Shown: piece after piece, positions 16,408 to 24,706 of the stretch
How the letters are laid out: the number at the start of each line of letters is the position of its first letter
How positions within the stretch are numbered: the first letter of the stretch is position 1
Notes under the pieces: model-generated
What the model saw: only the letters and a program-made list of their open reading frames with translations
Told to the model about the DNA's origin: nothing
Database searches by the model: none
Origin: Gordonia pseudamarae
Lineage (GTDB): Bacteria; Actinomycetota; Actinomycetes; Mycobacteriales; Mycobacteriaceae
Reading direction: 5' to 3'
DNA length: 64,000 nt
Assembly: GCF_025273675.1 (NCBI RefSeq)
Contig: NZ_CP045809.1
Location: 4,712,001 to 4,776,000 of the forward strand
Position numbers and translations under genes: made by a program

Positions 16408-17355
16408 ATGACCACTCGTGACCGCTGCATCGGCCTGACCGTCGTACTGCTGTGGGGACTGAACTTCATCGCCATCCGCTACTGTCTCGACCACTTCCCG
16501 CCGTTCTTCCTCGCCGCGCTGCGGTTCGCGGTGATGGCGGTTCCGGTAGTGCTGTTCGTGCGGTTCCCAAAGATTCCGGTCCACTGGTTCCTGTTGTACG
16601 CGTGCGGGTTCGGCATCGCCCAGTTCGCCTTCCTGTTCCTGGCGATGCACGTGGGGATGCCGACCGGTCTGGCATCGCTGGCGTTGCAGACCTCGGCGCC
16701 GTTCACCGTCGTTCTCGGCGTGCTGTTCCTGCATGAACGGATGACCGGACGTCAGGTGTGCGGAATCGCGCTGGCGGTCATCGGGATCGGGATCATCGCG
16801 GTGGCCCGGGCCACCGGAACGGGCCTCGGGTGGAGCGCCGTCGGCCCCATCGCACTCACCGTTCTGGCCGGTCTCGGCTGGGCGTTCGGCAACATCGGCA
16901 ACCGGCTCGCCGCCACCGACCGCGAACCCGGCACCGCCCGGCCCGGCGACGCCCTGCGCCTGGTGCTGTGGATGTCGGTGATCCCGCCGTTGCCGTTCCT
17001 GGCGATGAGCCTGGTGTTCGACGGTCCCACAGCCGGAATCGACGCCCTCGCCGACCTGGGCAGCCACAGCGGACTGCTCGCACTCGCGGGACTGGCCTAC
17101 ATCGTCCTGCTCGGCACGATCGCCGGATCCGGCCTCTGGGCCGACCTCATCGCCCGATATCCGGCGAGCCGCGTCGCACCCATGTCGCTGCTGGTGCCGG
17201 TTGTCGGAATCACCGCCGCCTGGCTTTTCTTCGGTGAAATACCAAGTGCCGCTGAACTCCTCGGAGCCGCCGCGGTGATCTCCGGGTGCACCCTCGGCGT
17301 ACTGTCCGCGAGCCACACCCCCACCAGTCGCGTAACGGAGAAGGTCCCGGTGTGA
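16408..17355 (+). CDS. EamA/DMT-family exporter
   Basis: 315 residues with ten hydrophobic helices in two EamA repeats. The first repeat opens LTVVLLWGLNFIAIRYCLDHFPPFF; each repeat ends with the family pattern (LQTSAPFTVVLGVLFLHERMT, then SLLVPVVGITAAWLFFGEIP). It is close in style to E. coli EamA (YdeD), which exports cysteine metabolites. Family members also export opine metallophores: CntI of the pseudopaline locus in Pseudomonas is an EamA protein. It converges on the metallophore operon with a shared terminator, so it may be a second exporter for the metallophore; this is inference. Confidence 0.85.
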   Translation: MTTRDRCIGLTVVLLWGLNFIAIRYCLDHFPPFFLAALRFAVMAVPVVLFVRFPKIPVHWFLLYACGFGIAQFAFLFLAMHVGMPTGLASLALQTSAPFTVVLGVLFLHERMTGRQVCGIALAVIGIGIIAVARATGTGLGWSAVGPIALTVLAGLGWAFGNIGNRLAATDREPGTARPGDALRLVLWMSVIPPLPFLAMSLVFDGPTAGIDALADLGSHSGLLALAGLAYIVLLGTIAGSGLWADLIARYPASRVAPMSLLVPVVGITAAWLFFGEIPSAAELLGAAAVISGCTLGVLSASHTPTSRVTEKVPV

Positions 17356-17398
17356 GTTTGCTGTTGATCCCGCTTTCCGGGATCAACAGCAAACTCAC
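17352..17398. terminator. Bidirectional terminator between EamA and MFS exporter genes
   Basis: Perfect 20-bp stem (17352-17371 with 17379-17398) and a seven-base loop gctttcc. The first arm includes the EamA stop codon; the far end is 15 bases from the end of the convergent MFS gene. It is the strongest terminator-like structure in the window and would end both transcripts. Confidence 0.85.
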
Positions 17399-17413
17399 CG
17401 AACGATATATCTG

Positions 17414-18616
17414 TCAGCTGGAAATCTGGGCGTAGCCCGGCGTCTGGGCACGGAGGGCGAAGTAGAGGGCGATCGCGGTGACCGCGCCCAGCGCGGTGGC
17501 CACCGCCACCCAGCCGCCGACAGCCAGGGCCGCACCCGCGATCGCGGCACCGAGGAAGGTACCGAGCGCCTGCGCGGCTCCGTTCAGCCCGAGGACTGTA
17601 CCCCGCGCAGGCCCCGCGGACCGCACGACGGCGGTGGTGACACCCGCCGCGATCACCGCGTGGGAGGCTGAGACGACCGCCACCGCGATCCACGCCGACC
17701 ACAGCGTGGGCGCGGTGTAGAGAACCACCATCGCCATCGTGGCGGTGCAGATGGCGGCCACCATCATCGGGATCGCGACCTCGGTGCCGCGTCGATGCAG
17801 GTATTTGCCGCCACCGAAGTTGCCGAGGAAGAACGCCAGCCCCGATGTCGACCACACCAGTGAGAACCAGCCGGTGGACAGGCCGAACCGCTCGTCGAAC
17901 GCGGCGGAGATGTAGGCCAGCGACCCCATGAAGGCGGTGGTCCGCAGCAGCGACACCATCAGCAGATCCGTCGCCCCGGGCCGCCGGGTCGCCGTGCGGA
18001 GCGCTTCGAGATAGCCGAGCGCGGTGCGGCCCTGCTGATCCGAGGGCATCCGGGCAATCAGTGCCGCGACGACGAGCAGCGCGACGAACACCCCGATCAT
18101 GTCGGCCCGCCACCCCCACAGGACCGCCGGCAGGGCGAGCACCGGTGCGGCGAGGACGGCGGTCAGGGTGGCGGTCGACGACACCAGCGTGGCGGCGCGG
18201 GCGGCGTCGTGACCGGATTCGAATCGATCGGCCGACAATGCCGCCACGGCCGGGTTGAGCACGGCGGTGCCGGCGCCGATCAACAGACAGAACATCACCC
18301 ACGCAATCGGATGACCCAGCAGCGAGGCTAAGCATCCCACCGCCAGCACCGACAGCGCGATCGTGGCCACCGCCGTCCGTGACAACCGGTCGAGCAACGG
18401 CGCTACCGCCACTCCCACGATCAGCGCGGCGATGCCGCCCAGCCCCCGGAAACTACCCATCAGGTCGACGCCCACCCCGGCGTCGGAGGCGATCGCCGGC
18501 AGGAAATTCGACATGACAGTGAACGGCACGAGGCCGAGTGCGGCAGCTATCAGCAGCGGCCAGATCTTACGGATCATCGACCAATCGGACTGGTGGACTA
18601 TGGTGGGCGCGCTCAT
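17414..18616 (-). CDS. MFS exporter of the metallophore operon (CntE-like)
   Basis: 400 residues, twelve predicted helices. N-terminal helix IWPLLIAAALGLVPFTVMSNFLP, then a motif-A-like loop PLLDRLSRTAVATIALS, and a repeated pattern in the second half (SGLAFFLGNFGGGKYLHRRG). It is the last gene of the cntK-cntL-cntM operon, 46 bases after cntM. In Staphylococcus aureus the staphylopine exporter CntE is also an MFS protein, so the assigned job is release of the finished metallophore. MFS membership is clear; the substrate is inferred from the operon. Confidence 0.8.
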   Translation of the reverse strand: MSAPTIVHQSDWSMIRKIWPLLIAAALGLVPFTVMSNFLPAIASDAGVGVDLMGSFRGLGGIAALIVGVAVAPLLDRLSRTAVATIALSVLAVGCLASLLGHPIAWVMFCLLIGAGTAVLNPAVAALSADRFESGHDAARAATLVSSTATLTAVLAAPVLALPAVLWGWRADMIGVFVALLVVAALIARMPSDQQGRTALGYLEALRTATRRPGATDLLMVSLLRTTAFMGSLAYISAAFDERFGLSTGWFSLVWSTSGLAFFLGNFGGGKYLHRRGTEVAIPMMVAAICTATMAMVVLYTAPTLWSAWIAVAVVSASHAVIAAGVTTAVVRSAGPARGTVLGLNGAAQALGTFLGAAIAGAALAVGGWVAVATALGAVTAIALYFALRAQTPGYAQISS

Positions 18617-18662
18617 CGGGCTCCTGCTCTTTCACGGCACGCGGACGGGTGGCGAATGGGGG

Positions 18663-20147
18663 CTATCGACCGGGCGAGCGTAGCGACGGGGGATTCACCG
18701 GCGAGCGTAGCGACGGGGGATTCACCGGCGAGCGTAGCGACGGGGGATTCACCGGCGAGCGTAGCGACGGGGGATTCACCGGCGAGCGTAGCGACGGGCG
18801 ATAACCACGGGGTATTCGTTCCCGCAGGCGATTCCAGATCAGTTGAACGTCGCCGTCGAATTCCTGGACGGTGAAGGCCGGCGACAGTTGCCGGTCGGGA
18901 TACTTGCCGGCGGCGGTACGCAACCGGCCTTCATAGCAGGCGAGCATGCCGTCGATGGCCGGGCACTCGATTCCGGCTCGGGCGGCGATACCCCGGATGA
19001 CTTTGGTGCGGTAGTAGTCCTCGCCCGGCATCCGGGGGATGTCGAGCACGCCGGTGGCGTCGGTGAACACCCGTCCGATCGGCACCGCGGAGAAGTCGAA
19101 GTATCTGCCGTCCGCGTCGGGTGTGCTGAACGGGTCGATGAGCAGTGAGGCGTATCGGACGTACACGAGGTAACACTGCTCGGTCTCGGTCAGCGATTCG
19201 AAGTTCTCGATGTCCTCGCGCGAGATGCTCTCCGGTCGTACCGGATAGCTGTCGTCGACCATGAATCTGAGCAGATTCACCCCGGGTACGCCCACCGCCG
19301 CGAGGATCGCACTCATCTCCCGCCACTGACCGAGCATCGTGGCGATCAGTCCCGGCGTGATGGGTCCCTCGGGGAAGAGTTTGTAGACGTACCTCTGCGG
19401 CCCCACCGGATCGTCGAAGACGGCGCCCAGTGTGACGTCGTTGAAGAACAGTGCCGGGTGCACGTACAGTGACGGGTTCCGGCTTTCCGCGGCTATCGGG
19501 TCGTCGAACACCTCGACGTCGATCCCGAGTGCGACGTGCAACCCGCGAACGGCGTCGAGTGCGCGGGTGCGCCCCCGGTCGGAGGCGGCGTAGATCCGGT
19601 TCTTGACGCCGGCGGTGAGCACTGTTGGCCCCGGAATCCCCGACGCCCAGCGCGTATCACCCAGGTAGCTCGACAGACTGATCACCTCGGGTGCGGCCAC
19701 CGACGATCGCGACAATTCGGCGACCAGGGCACCGGACCCCAGGGTCGGTGAGACGAGGACGATGAGCGTGATCCCGGCGAAGCCGATCGCAGCGTCAATC
19801 TCCCGGAGAATCTGCGCGTAGGCGTTGGCGGGTGCGGCGAGGATCAACGTGTCCCATTCGCCGGACACCGTCGGGTAACCCTCGAACGACGCATCGAACC
19901 GGAAGTCGGCCGCCAGAGCCTCGTGCTGGATGTTCTGCACCCGCACCGACGCCGCCCCGTCGACGGCGCGCAGGTTGTCGAAGAACTGAGATGATCGTAC
20001 CGATTCCCGGCCCGCAATGCCGACGGTCGACCCGTACACGTTCTTGACCGCGCCGGCGAGCTGGATCGCGGTGGGACCGGTCCCCGCGATCAGGACCCGG
20101 CCCAGCGGCCCGGACGGATGTGGCGGCATGGCTGCGTCAGACGGCAT
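18663..20147 (-). CDS. cntM: Opine dehydrogenase for metallophore synthesis (staphylopine dehydrogenase-like)
   Basis: 494 residues. Joins the CntL intermediate to an alpha-keto acid by NAD(P)H-dependent reductive condensation. N-terminal Rossmann motif VLIAGTGPTAIQLA (about 18-31). The body matches CntM strongly from memory: SLSSYLGDTRW, SRNPSLYVHPALFFND (with the family's key His), YKLFPEGPIT, NLLRFMVDDSYPVRPE, YFDFSAVP and PRMPGEDYYRT. The Asp of YLGDTR may be the residue reported to favour pyruvate over 2-oxoglutarate. Unusual: the last 45 residues are five copies of SLRSPVNPP-type sequence encoded by a 27-bp repeat, absent from known CntM. Overlaps cntL by 11 bases. Confidence 0.9.
   Translation of the reverse strand: MPSDAAMPPHPSGPLGRVLIAGTGPTAIQLAGAVKNVYGSTVGIAGRESVRSSQFFDNLRAVDGAASVRVQNIQHEALAADFRFDASFEGYPTVSGEWDTLILAAPANAYAQILREIDAAIGFAGITLIVLVSPTLGSGALVAELSRSSVAAPEVISLSSYLGDTRWASGIPGPTVLTAGVKNRIYAASDRGRTRALDAVRGLHVALGIDVEVFDDPIAAESRNPSLYVHPALFFNDVTLGAVFDDPVGPQRYVYKLFPEGPITPGLIATMLGQWREMSAILAAVGVPGVNLLRFMVDDSYPVRPESISREDIENFESLTETEQCYLVYVRYASLLIDPFSTPDADGRYFDFSAVPIGRVFTDATGVLDIPRMPGEDYYRTKVIRGIAARAGIECPAIDGMLACYEGRLRTAAGKYPDRQLSPAFTVQEFDGDVQLIWNRLRERIPRGYRPSLRSPVNPPSLRSPVNPPSLRSPVNPPSLRSPVNPPSLRSPGR
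18674..18798. repeat. 27-bp tandem repeat, four full copies plus a partial
   Basis: Unit gcgagcgtagcgacgggggattcaccg, given as gcgagcgtagcgacgggg plus gattcaccg. Copies at 18674, 18701, 18728, 18755 and a partial at 18782-18798. The copies are identical. They form the 3' end of cntM, adding a nine-residue repeat to the protein. A single related copy lies at 37589-37615 inside another gene. There are no spacers, so it is not CRISPR. Confidence 0.95.
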
Positions 20148-20919
20148 CGGTCGCCCCGGCCTTCCGGTACAGCACCACGTCGAAGACCTGACCGGGGCGC
20201 GTCACTCCGGCGACCTCACGCCAAAGCTCTTGCGGCAAATTAAGTTTCGGGTAGTTGAACAACGACTTGAGGCCGTTGCCGTAGCGCATCACCACGGTCA
20301 CGTCGGCGCGGGTCAGCGGATGGAGCGCATTGAGAATCCGGTACTTGTCGCTGATGGTCGAACTGAAGATCACGTGGGTCACCTCGGCAGCCACGGGCCG
20401 CAGATGCGACCCCGCCACGTCGAGTTCTACGTGATCGTCGACGCCCAATGCACGCACGACTCGCCGGCCGAGTTCGATCGATTCGAGATCGATGTCGGTG
20501 CCGAAGACGGTGGCACCGGTCTGCCGAACGACATTGGCCGCAGTCATCGGGAACGAGCCGATCCCGATCATCAAGATTTTCGACCCTGATTCCGGTGCGA
20601 AGGAACCGAATTCGCTGTCGATGGAGGACTCCACATTGTCGAAGTACCGGGTCGGCCGTTCGACTCCGGCGAGGAACTCGCGGGCACGGAGTTTCTCCAT
20701 GGTCGCGGCCGATGCCGCCGATTCGTCGCGCAGGCACTCGGCGAGTTCGGCGAAGTCATCGCCGGCACCGGCCGCGCACTCATTCCACAGCGCCGTATTC
20801 TCGGCGTCTGTCACGAATGCGGTGAGGTCGGCAACCGCCGCCTCCAGCTCCGGATAGAGGTCCGTGGAACGGTCGTACCTGCGGTTGAGGCTCTCAAGTG
20901 TATGCAGGTGCGCCAACAT
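20137..20919 (-). CDS. cntL: Nicotianamine-synthase-like aminobutanoyltransferase (CntL-like)
   Basis: 260 residues from ATG 20919, chosen because ggag lies 5 bases upstream and the length then matches CntL (about 270). CntL transfers the aminobutanoyl part of S-adenosylmethionine to histidine. An N-terminal helical region is followed by a SAM-binding Rossmann core: KILMIGIGSFPMTAANVV (about 114-131), VFGTDIDLESIELGRR, then THVIFSSTISDKYRILNAL and RYGNGLKSLFNYP, the nicotianamine-synthase-like features. Its start overlaps the end of cntK by 26 bases and its end overlaps cntM, so translation is coupled. Confidence 0.88.
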   Translation of the reverse strand: MLAHLHTLESLNRRYDRSTDLYPELEAAVADLTAFVTDAENTALWNECAAGAGDDFAELAECLRDESAASAATMEKLRAREFLAGVERPTRYFDNVESSIDSEFGSFAPESGSKILMIGIGSFPMTAANVVRQTGATVFGTDIDLESIELGRRVVRALGVDDHVELDVAGSHLRPVAAEVTHVIFSSTISDKYRILNALHPLTRADVTVVMRYGNGLKSLFNYPKLNLPQELWREVAGVTRPGQVFDVVLYRKAGATDAV

Positions 20920-21787
20920 GGCTCCGGTCAATCGCGTCACCGACAAGGGCTTCCTCCATCTGGTCATCGGCCAGATAGGCCTGGCCGCGGGCAACGATGC
21001 GTACATGCCCTTCTACCACCAGACGAGAGATGCCCTTGCCGTCGATCTCGGCCGCCACCCGCATGGGTCCGCCGGGTAGTCGCATCGTGGCCGCGACGGA
21101 CCGATTGTTCTTGTGCGCGAGGTAGGCCCCCACCGAGGCAACTCCCGAACAGCATCCCCGCTCCCAGATCATGCTGCCCAACGCCGGAATATGGATCAGT
21201 GGGTGCACGGACCCGGTACCGGGGTGATAGAGCATCACCCCGACGAGACTGAACTCGCGCACCGGCGCGATCGCCGCCGCCAGGGCCGCCGCGAATCGCC
21301 GGGTATCGGAATCATCGGGCCGACACTCTGCGACGATGTGAATTCCTTCTTGATAAAGAACAATTCCCCAGCCACCACCCAGAATAGTATTGTCCGATAC
21401 GGTGACGGCGAGCGGAATCGGCATCGACACGTTGCATTCGTAGCGACGGTTGGCACGCCGCACCTCACAATTGATCAGATCGTCGGTACCCGACGACTCG
21501 ATACACACAGATGTACTCATACCCTCGGCTAATTCACTATCGTGCGCTATCGATGCCGCGAGTGACATGCACGCATTGCCGCAGAACTCCCCCGCAGCCA
21601 TCTGAATGCGAGCCAAAGCTTCTGGGTGAGAAGATAGTTCAACAAATCCAACCTGCTCGGCGTGGACATGGGCATAGCCCATCAGCGACTGTGCGATGGC
21701 CACATACTCCGCGGACGGATGCTGCGTCTTGACCAGAACTGTGACGTTCTGCGTTGGATCAAGTTTGACAAATTCAAGCTCCCGCAT
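20894..21787 (-). CDS. cntK: Histidine racemase (CntK-like, DAP-epimerase fold)
   Basis: 297 residues from ATG 21787 (MRELEFVKLDPTQNVTVLV), close to the CntK length of 273; the frame is open 29 codons further but that part has no family match. It has the diaminopimelate-epimerase fold with both catalytic cysteines: GEFCGNACMS (Cys69) and WERGCCSGVASVG (Cys212 or Cys213). CntK makes D-histidine for staphylopine. First gene of the operon cntK-cntL-cntM-MFS, divergent from the importer operon. Its presence argues for a D-His, staphylopine-type product, since the Pseudomonas pseudopaline route lacks it. Confidence 0.87.
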   Translation of the reverse strand: MRELEFVKLDPTQNVTVLVKTQHPSAEYVAIAQSLMGYAHVHAEQVGFVELSSHPEALARIQMAAGEFCGNACMSLAASIAHDSELAEGMSTSVCIESSGTDDLINCEVRRANRRYECNVSMPIPLAVTVSDNTILGGGWGIVLYQEGIHIVAECRPDDSDTRRFAAALAAAIAPVREFSLVGVMLYHPGTGSVHPLIHIPALGSMIWERGCCSGVASVGAYLAHKNNRSVAATMRLPGGPMRVAAEIDGKGISRLVVEGHVRIVARGQAYLADDQMEEALVGDAIDRSHVGAPAYT

Positions 21788-21988
21788 GACTCCCCAAGTC
21801 TTTAGCGCACAGCATTCACCCCCCGCGGCGGCGCAGAGGTATCGGCCGAAGTCCGGCCACATGAGATCTACCAAAGGATAGGCATACCTAATCCCGGATG
21901 GTCAAGTCCGCACTCCACCCGCCGCCCGGGCGGTGGCATAGCTCACATTCGGCAGCACCGACGTCACGGTACGTTACCTTAAACATTA

Positions 21989-22003
21989 TGACAACCATTA
22001 TCG
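21989..22003. promoter_or_regulatory. Zur-like box in the divergent metallophore promoter region
   Basis: tgacaaccattatcg fits the pattern TGANAAyNrTTNTCA of actinobacterial Zur sites at all but the last base, and sits in an AT-rich stretch (21976-22008) of a GC-rich region. It is 30 bases before the lipoprotein start at 22033 and about 200 bases before cntK. Opine metallophore genes elsewhere are repressed by Zur and Fur, so zinc control is likely. Confidence 0.5.
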
Positions 22004-22032
22004 TTACTGCTCGATCGGGGACGCCCGCCCAC

Positions 22033-23667
22033 ATGCGGTCCCTCGCCGCCGTCGGTACGGCCATGGCACTGGCCCTCACCGCGTGCGGCGACAACCCCGA
22101 CGACCGGCCCGCGGCCGGCTCCACGACGACGGTTGTCGTGCTCGACAACAACCCGCTGGGCACCTACAACCCGGTGAACAATCACGGCCGCAACGGCGAG
22201 TCCCGCATCTACCAGGGACTCTTCCGCGTCCAGCCGGGGCAGCCCGACACCCAGCCCGACATCACCCCGCTGCTGGCGGCCGGCCCGGCCGTGCCGAGTG
22301 ACGGCAACCGGACCTGGACGGTCAGGACCCGCACCGGCGTCACCTTCTCCGACGGATCACCGTTCGGTCCCGACGATGTCGTGACCACCTACCGGGCGCT
22401 GATCAATCCCGCGGTCGCCTCCACCGAGCTGGTCCGCTGGCAGAACCTGCACACCGTCGACGCAACCGGGCCCGACGAGGTGACGTTCCGGCTGAAGGAC
22501 CCCTCGCCCGAGTTCGACAGACTGCTGCTGACGGGCATCGCGCCGAGCGAGCGCCTCGACGCGGAGAAGGCAACCACCCCCGATGCCGTGCCCGCGAAGG
22601 ACTCCTCACTCAACACCGACCCCGTCGGCACCGGACCCTACGAGCTCACCGACCTACGTGCCGACCAGGCGATATTCGAAGCGCGGGACGACTACTGGGG
22701 CAGCGTGCCCGCCATCGGCAAGATCGTCATCCGCCATGTCGAGGACGAGAACTCGCGCGCACAACAACTGCGTAACGGAGAGGGCGACGGGACACTGCTC
22801 GACACCCGGTTGTCGAAGGCCTTCGACAATAACAAGGACTTCACCGTCTCCTCCCGCACCAGCGCCGACTGGCACGCGATCACCCTGCCCGCCGCACATC
22901 CCTTCGTCGGTGACCAGACCGTGCGCACCGCACTCAACCTCGCGATCGACCGGCAAGCGCTCGTCGACGGTGCACTCGACGGCCACGGCACACCCAACTC
23001 GACCTTCCTCGCGCCGTTCTACGGCAACGCCTACGACAAGTCCAAGGAGATCCCGTTCGACCGCGCACACGCCGAGAAGCTGCTCGACGACGCCGGCTGG
23101 ACCCGCGGCTCCGACGGCGTGCGCGCGAAGGACGGGCGGCGGGCCGAGTTCGACCTGATCTATTTCACCAATGTCGGCGAGACACGCAAACTGCTCGCAC
23201 TGGCCACCACGTCGGAACTCGACAAGATCGGCGTCATCGCCCACCCCGTCGCCAAGAACTCCGCCGACGTCTCCGACGAGGACTACCGGACCACGCCGCT
23301 GGTGCTCGGCGGCGGCTCCCAGCCGTACTCTATCGACGCCCAGCTCTACACCGTGCTGCATTCCACGTTCGCCGAACCGGGAGTCGGCGCCAAGTGGGAC
23401 AACGCATCCGACTACGTCAACAAAGAACTCGACGCCGCACTCGACGCGGCGCGCGTCGAACCGGACGCCGCCACCCGCGACGCGCTCTACCGCAAAGCGC
23501 AGGCATCGTACGCCGCGACGCCGGGCATGCTGCAGCTCGCATATGTCAAGCACGTCTACGTATCCCGCGACATGGGCTGGAAAGAGCCGGGCGTGGCGCT
23601 CGAACCGCACTCGCACGGCGTCGAATTCGGTCCGTGGTACACCATCGCCGACTGGACCGCGTCGTGA
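22033..23667 (+). CDS. cntA: ABC transporter substrate-binding lipoprotein for metal-metallophore (CntA-like)
   Basis: 544 residues from ATG 22033, chosen because it gives a lipoprotein signal MRSLAAVGTAMALALTAC with lipobox LTAC at Cys18; an in-frame ATG at 21988 lies inside the Zur-like box. SBP_bac_5 (nickel/oligopeptide) family: NHGRNGESRIYQGLF, FSDGSPFGPDDVVTTYRA, DPVGTGPYELTDLR, RTALNLAIDRQALVDGAL. CntA in Staphylococcus captures metal-staphylopine outside the membrane. First gene of the import operon, divergent from cntK. Confidence 0.85.
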   Translation: MRSLAAVGTAMALALTACGDNPDDRPAAGSTTTVVVLDNNPLGTYNPVNNHGRNGESRIYQGLFRVQPGQPDTQPDITPLLAAGPAVPSDGNRTWTVRTRTGVTFSDGSPFGPDDVVTTYRALINPAVASTELVRWQNLHTVDATGPDEVTFRLKDPSPEFDRLLLTGIAPSERLDAEKATTPDAVPAKDSSLNTDPVGTGPYELTDLRADQAIFEARDDYWGSVPAIGKIVIRHVEDENSRAQQLRNGEGDGTLLDTRLSKAFDNNKDFTVSSRTSADWHAITLPAAHPFVGDQTVRTALNLAIDRQALVDGALDGHGTPNSTFLAPFYGNAYDKSKEIPFDRAHAEKLLDDAGWTRGSDGVRAKDGRRAEFDLIYFTNVGETRKLLALATTSELDKIGVIAHPVAKNSADVSDEDYRTTPLVLGGGSQPYSIDAQLYTVLHSTFAEPGVGAKWDNASDYVNKELDAALDAARVEPDAATRDALYRKAQASYAATPGMLQLAYVKHVYVSRDMGWKEPGVALEPHSHGVEFGPWYTIADWTAS

Positions 23668-23707
23668 CCGGACCGGCCCGCCGGTGACGTGCACCGGCCC
23701 GCCCGGT

Positions 23708-24706
23708 ATGCCGGCCGACACGGGGCGCCGCCGGATCTCGGCGGTGCCCCGCATCGTCGGCAGACGTCTGCTGCTGCTCGCCCCGATCACGCTCGTCGTC
23801 ACCGTGGGCGTGTTCTGGCTGGCGTCGTTGAGCCCACTCGATCCGCTCGACGCCTACATGTCCGGCCAGTCCGCGGCCCTCACCGACGAACAGCGCGGCG
23901 AACTGCGCAGGACCCTGGGGCTGGACCGGTCGTGGTGGTCGGCGTGGTGGGATTGGCTGCGAGCCACCCTCGGTGGTGATCTCGGCCGGTCGATGTCCTA
24001 CCGGCAGAGCGTATCCACGGTGATCGGCGACAGGCTGCCGTGGACGCTGGTGCTGAGTGTCTCCGGTCTCGTTCTCGCGCTGATCATCTCGGTGTGCCTG
24101 GGACTGTGGGCGGCGTTGGCTCCGGGTTCGCTCGCCGACCGCGCGATCGGTGTACTGGCCACTGTGCTGGCGGCGGTGCCGCCGTTCGTCCTGGGCATGG
24201 GAGTGATCGCCGTGTTCGCGCTGGGGCTGGGATTGTTTCCCACCGGCGGGCTGACCGACCCCGGCGAGGGGGTCGCCGCCGGTTCGCTGCTGCGGCATCT
24301 GGCGCTGCCCACCGTGGTCTTCGCGCTGTCACAGGTACCGTGGCTGATCCTCGGATTGCGCGAGACGGTGATTCGGACGCTGAGCGAGGACGCCGTGCTG
24401 TTCGCCCGGCTGCGGGGGATCCCGCGGCGCACGATCGTCGTCGGCCACGTCCTGCCGGTTGCCGCGCCCCCGTTCATCGCACTCACCGCCACCCGGCTAC
24501 CCGAGCTGATCGCCGGTTCGGTGATCGTGGAGGCCGTATTCGCTTGGCCGGGAATCGGTGCGGCGATGGTACAGGCCGCCCAGCGCCTCGACCTCGACCT
24601 GCTGTGTTTCCTCACGGTGGCCTCGACGGCCGCGGTGCTGTTGTGCACGTTGCTCGCGGACGTGCTGTACGTGCTGCTCGATCCGCGGGTGGACACCGAT
24701 GTCTGA
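23708..24706 (+). CDS. cntB: ABC transporter permease (CntB/DppB-like)
   Basis: 332 residues from ATG 23708; GTG 23684 is possible. First-type permease of the nickel/peptide family: an N-terminal helix (LLLLAPITLVVTVGVFWL), an extracytoplasmic loop with LRRTLGLDRSWW, then five helices. The EAA loop that meets the ATPase reads ETVIRTLSEDAVLFARLRGIP, and IVEAVFAWPGIG is the usual motif near the end. It pairs with the permease downstream, whose ATG overlaps its stop by 8 bases. Confidence 0.88.
   Translation: MPADTGRRRISAVPRIVGRRLLLLAPITLVVTVGVFWLASLSPLDPLDAYMSGQSAALTDEQRGELRRTLGLDRSWWSAWWDWLRATLGGDLGRSMSYRQSVSTVIGDRLPWTLVLSVSGLVLALIISVCLGLWAALAPGSLADRAIGVLATVLAAVPPFVLGMGVIAVFALGLGLFPTGGLTDPGEGVAAGSLLRHLALPTVVFALSQVPWLILGLRETVIRTLSEDAVLFARLRGIPRRTIVVGHVLPVAAPPFIALTATRLPELIAGSVIVEAVFAWPGIGAAMVQAAQRLDLDLLCFLTVASTAAVLLCTLLADVLYVLLDPRVDTDV

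Noticed and set aside
18674..18798. Possible CRISPR array
   Set aside because: The units are contiguous with no spacers and are read as protein at the end of cntM, so this is a tandem repeat. No other CRISPR-like repeat-spacer pattern or cas gene was seen in the window.
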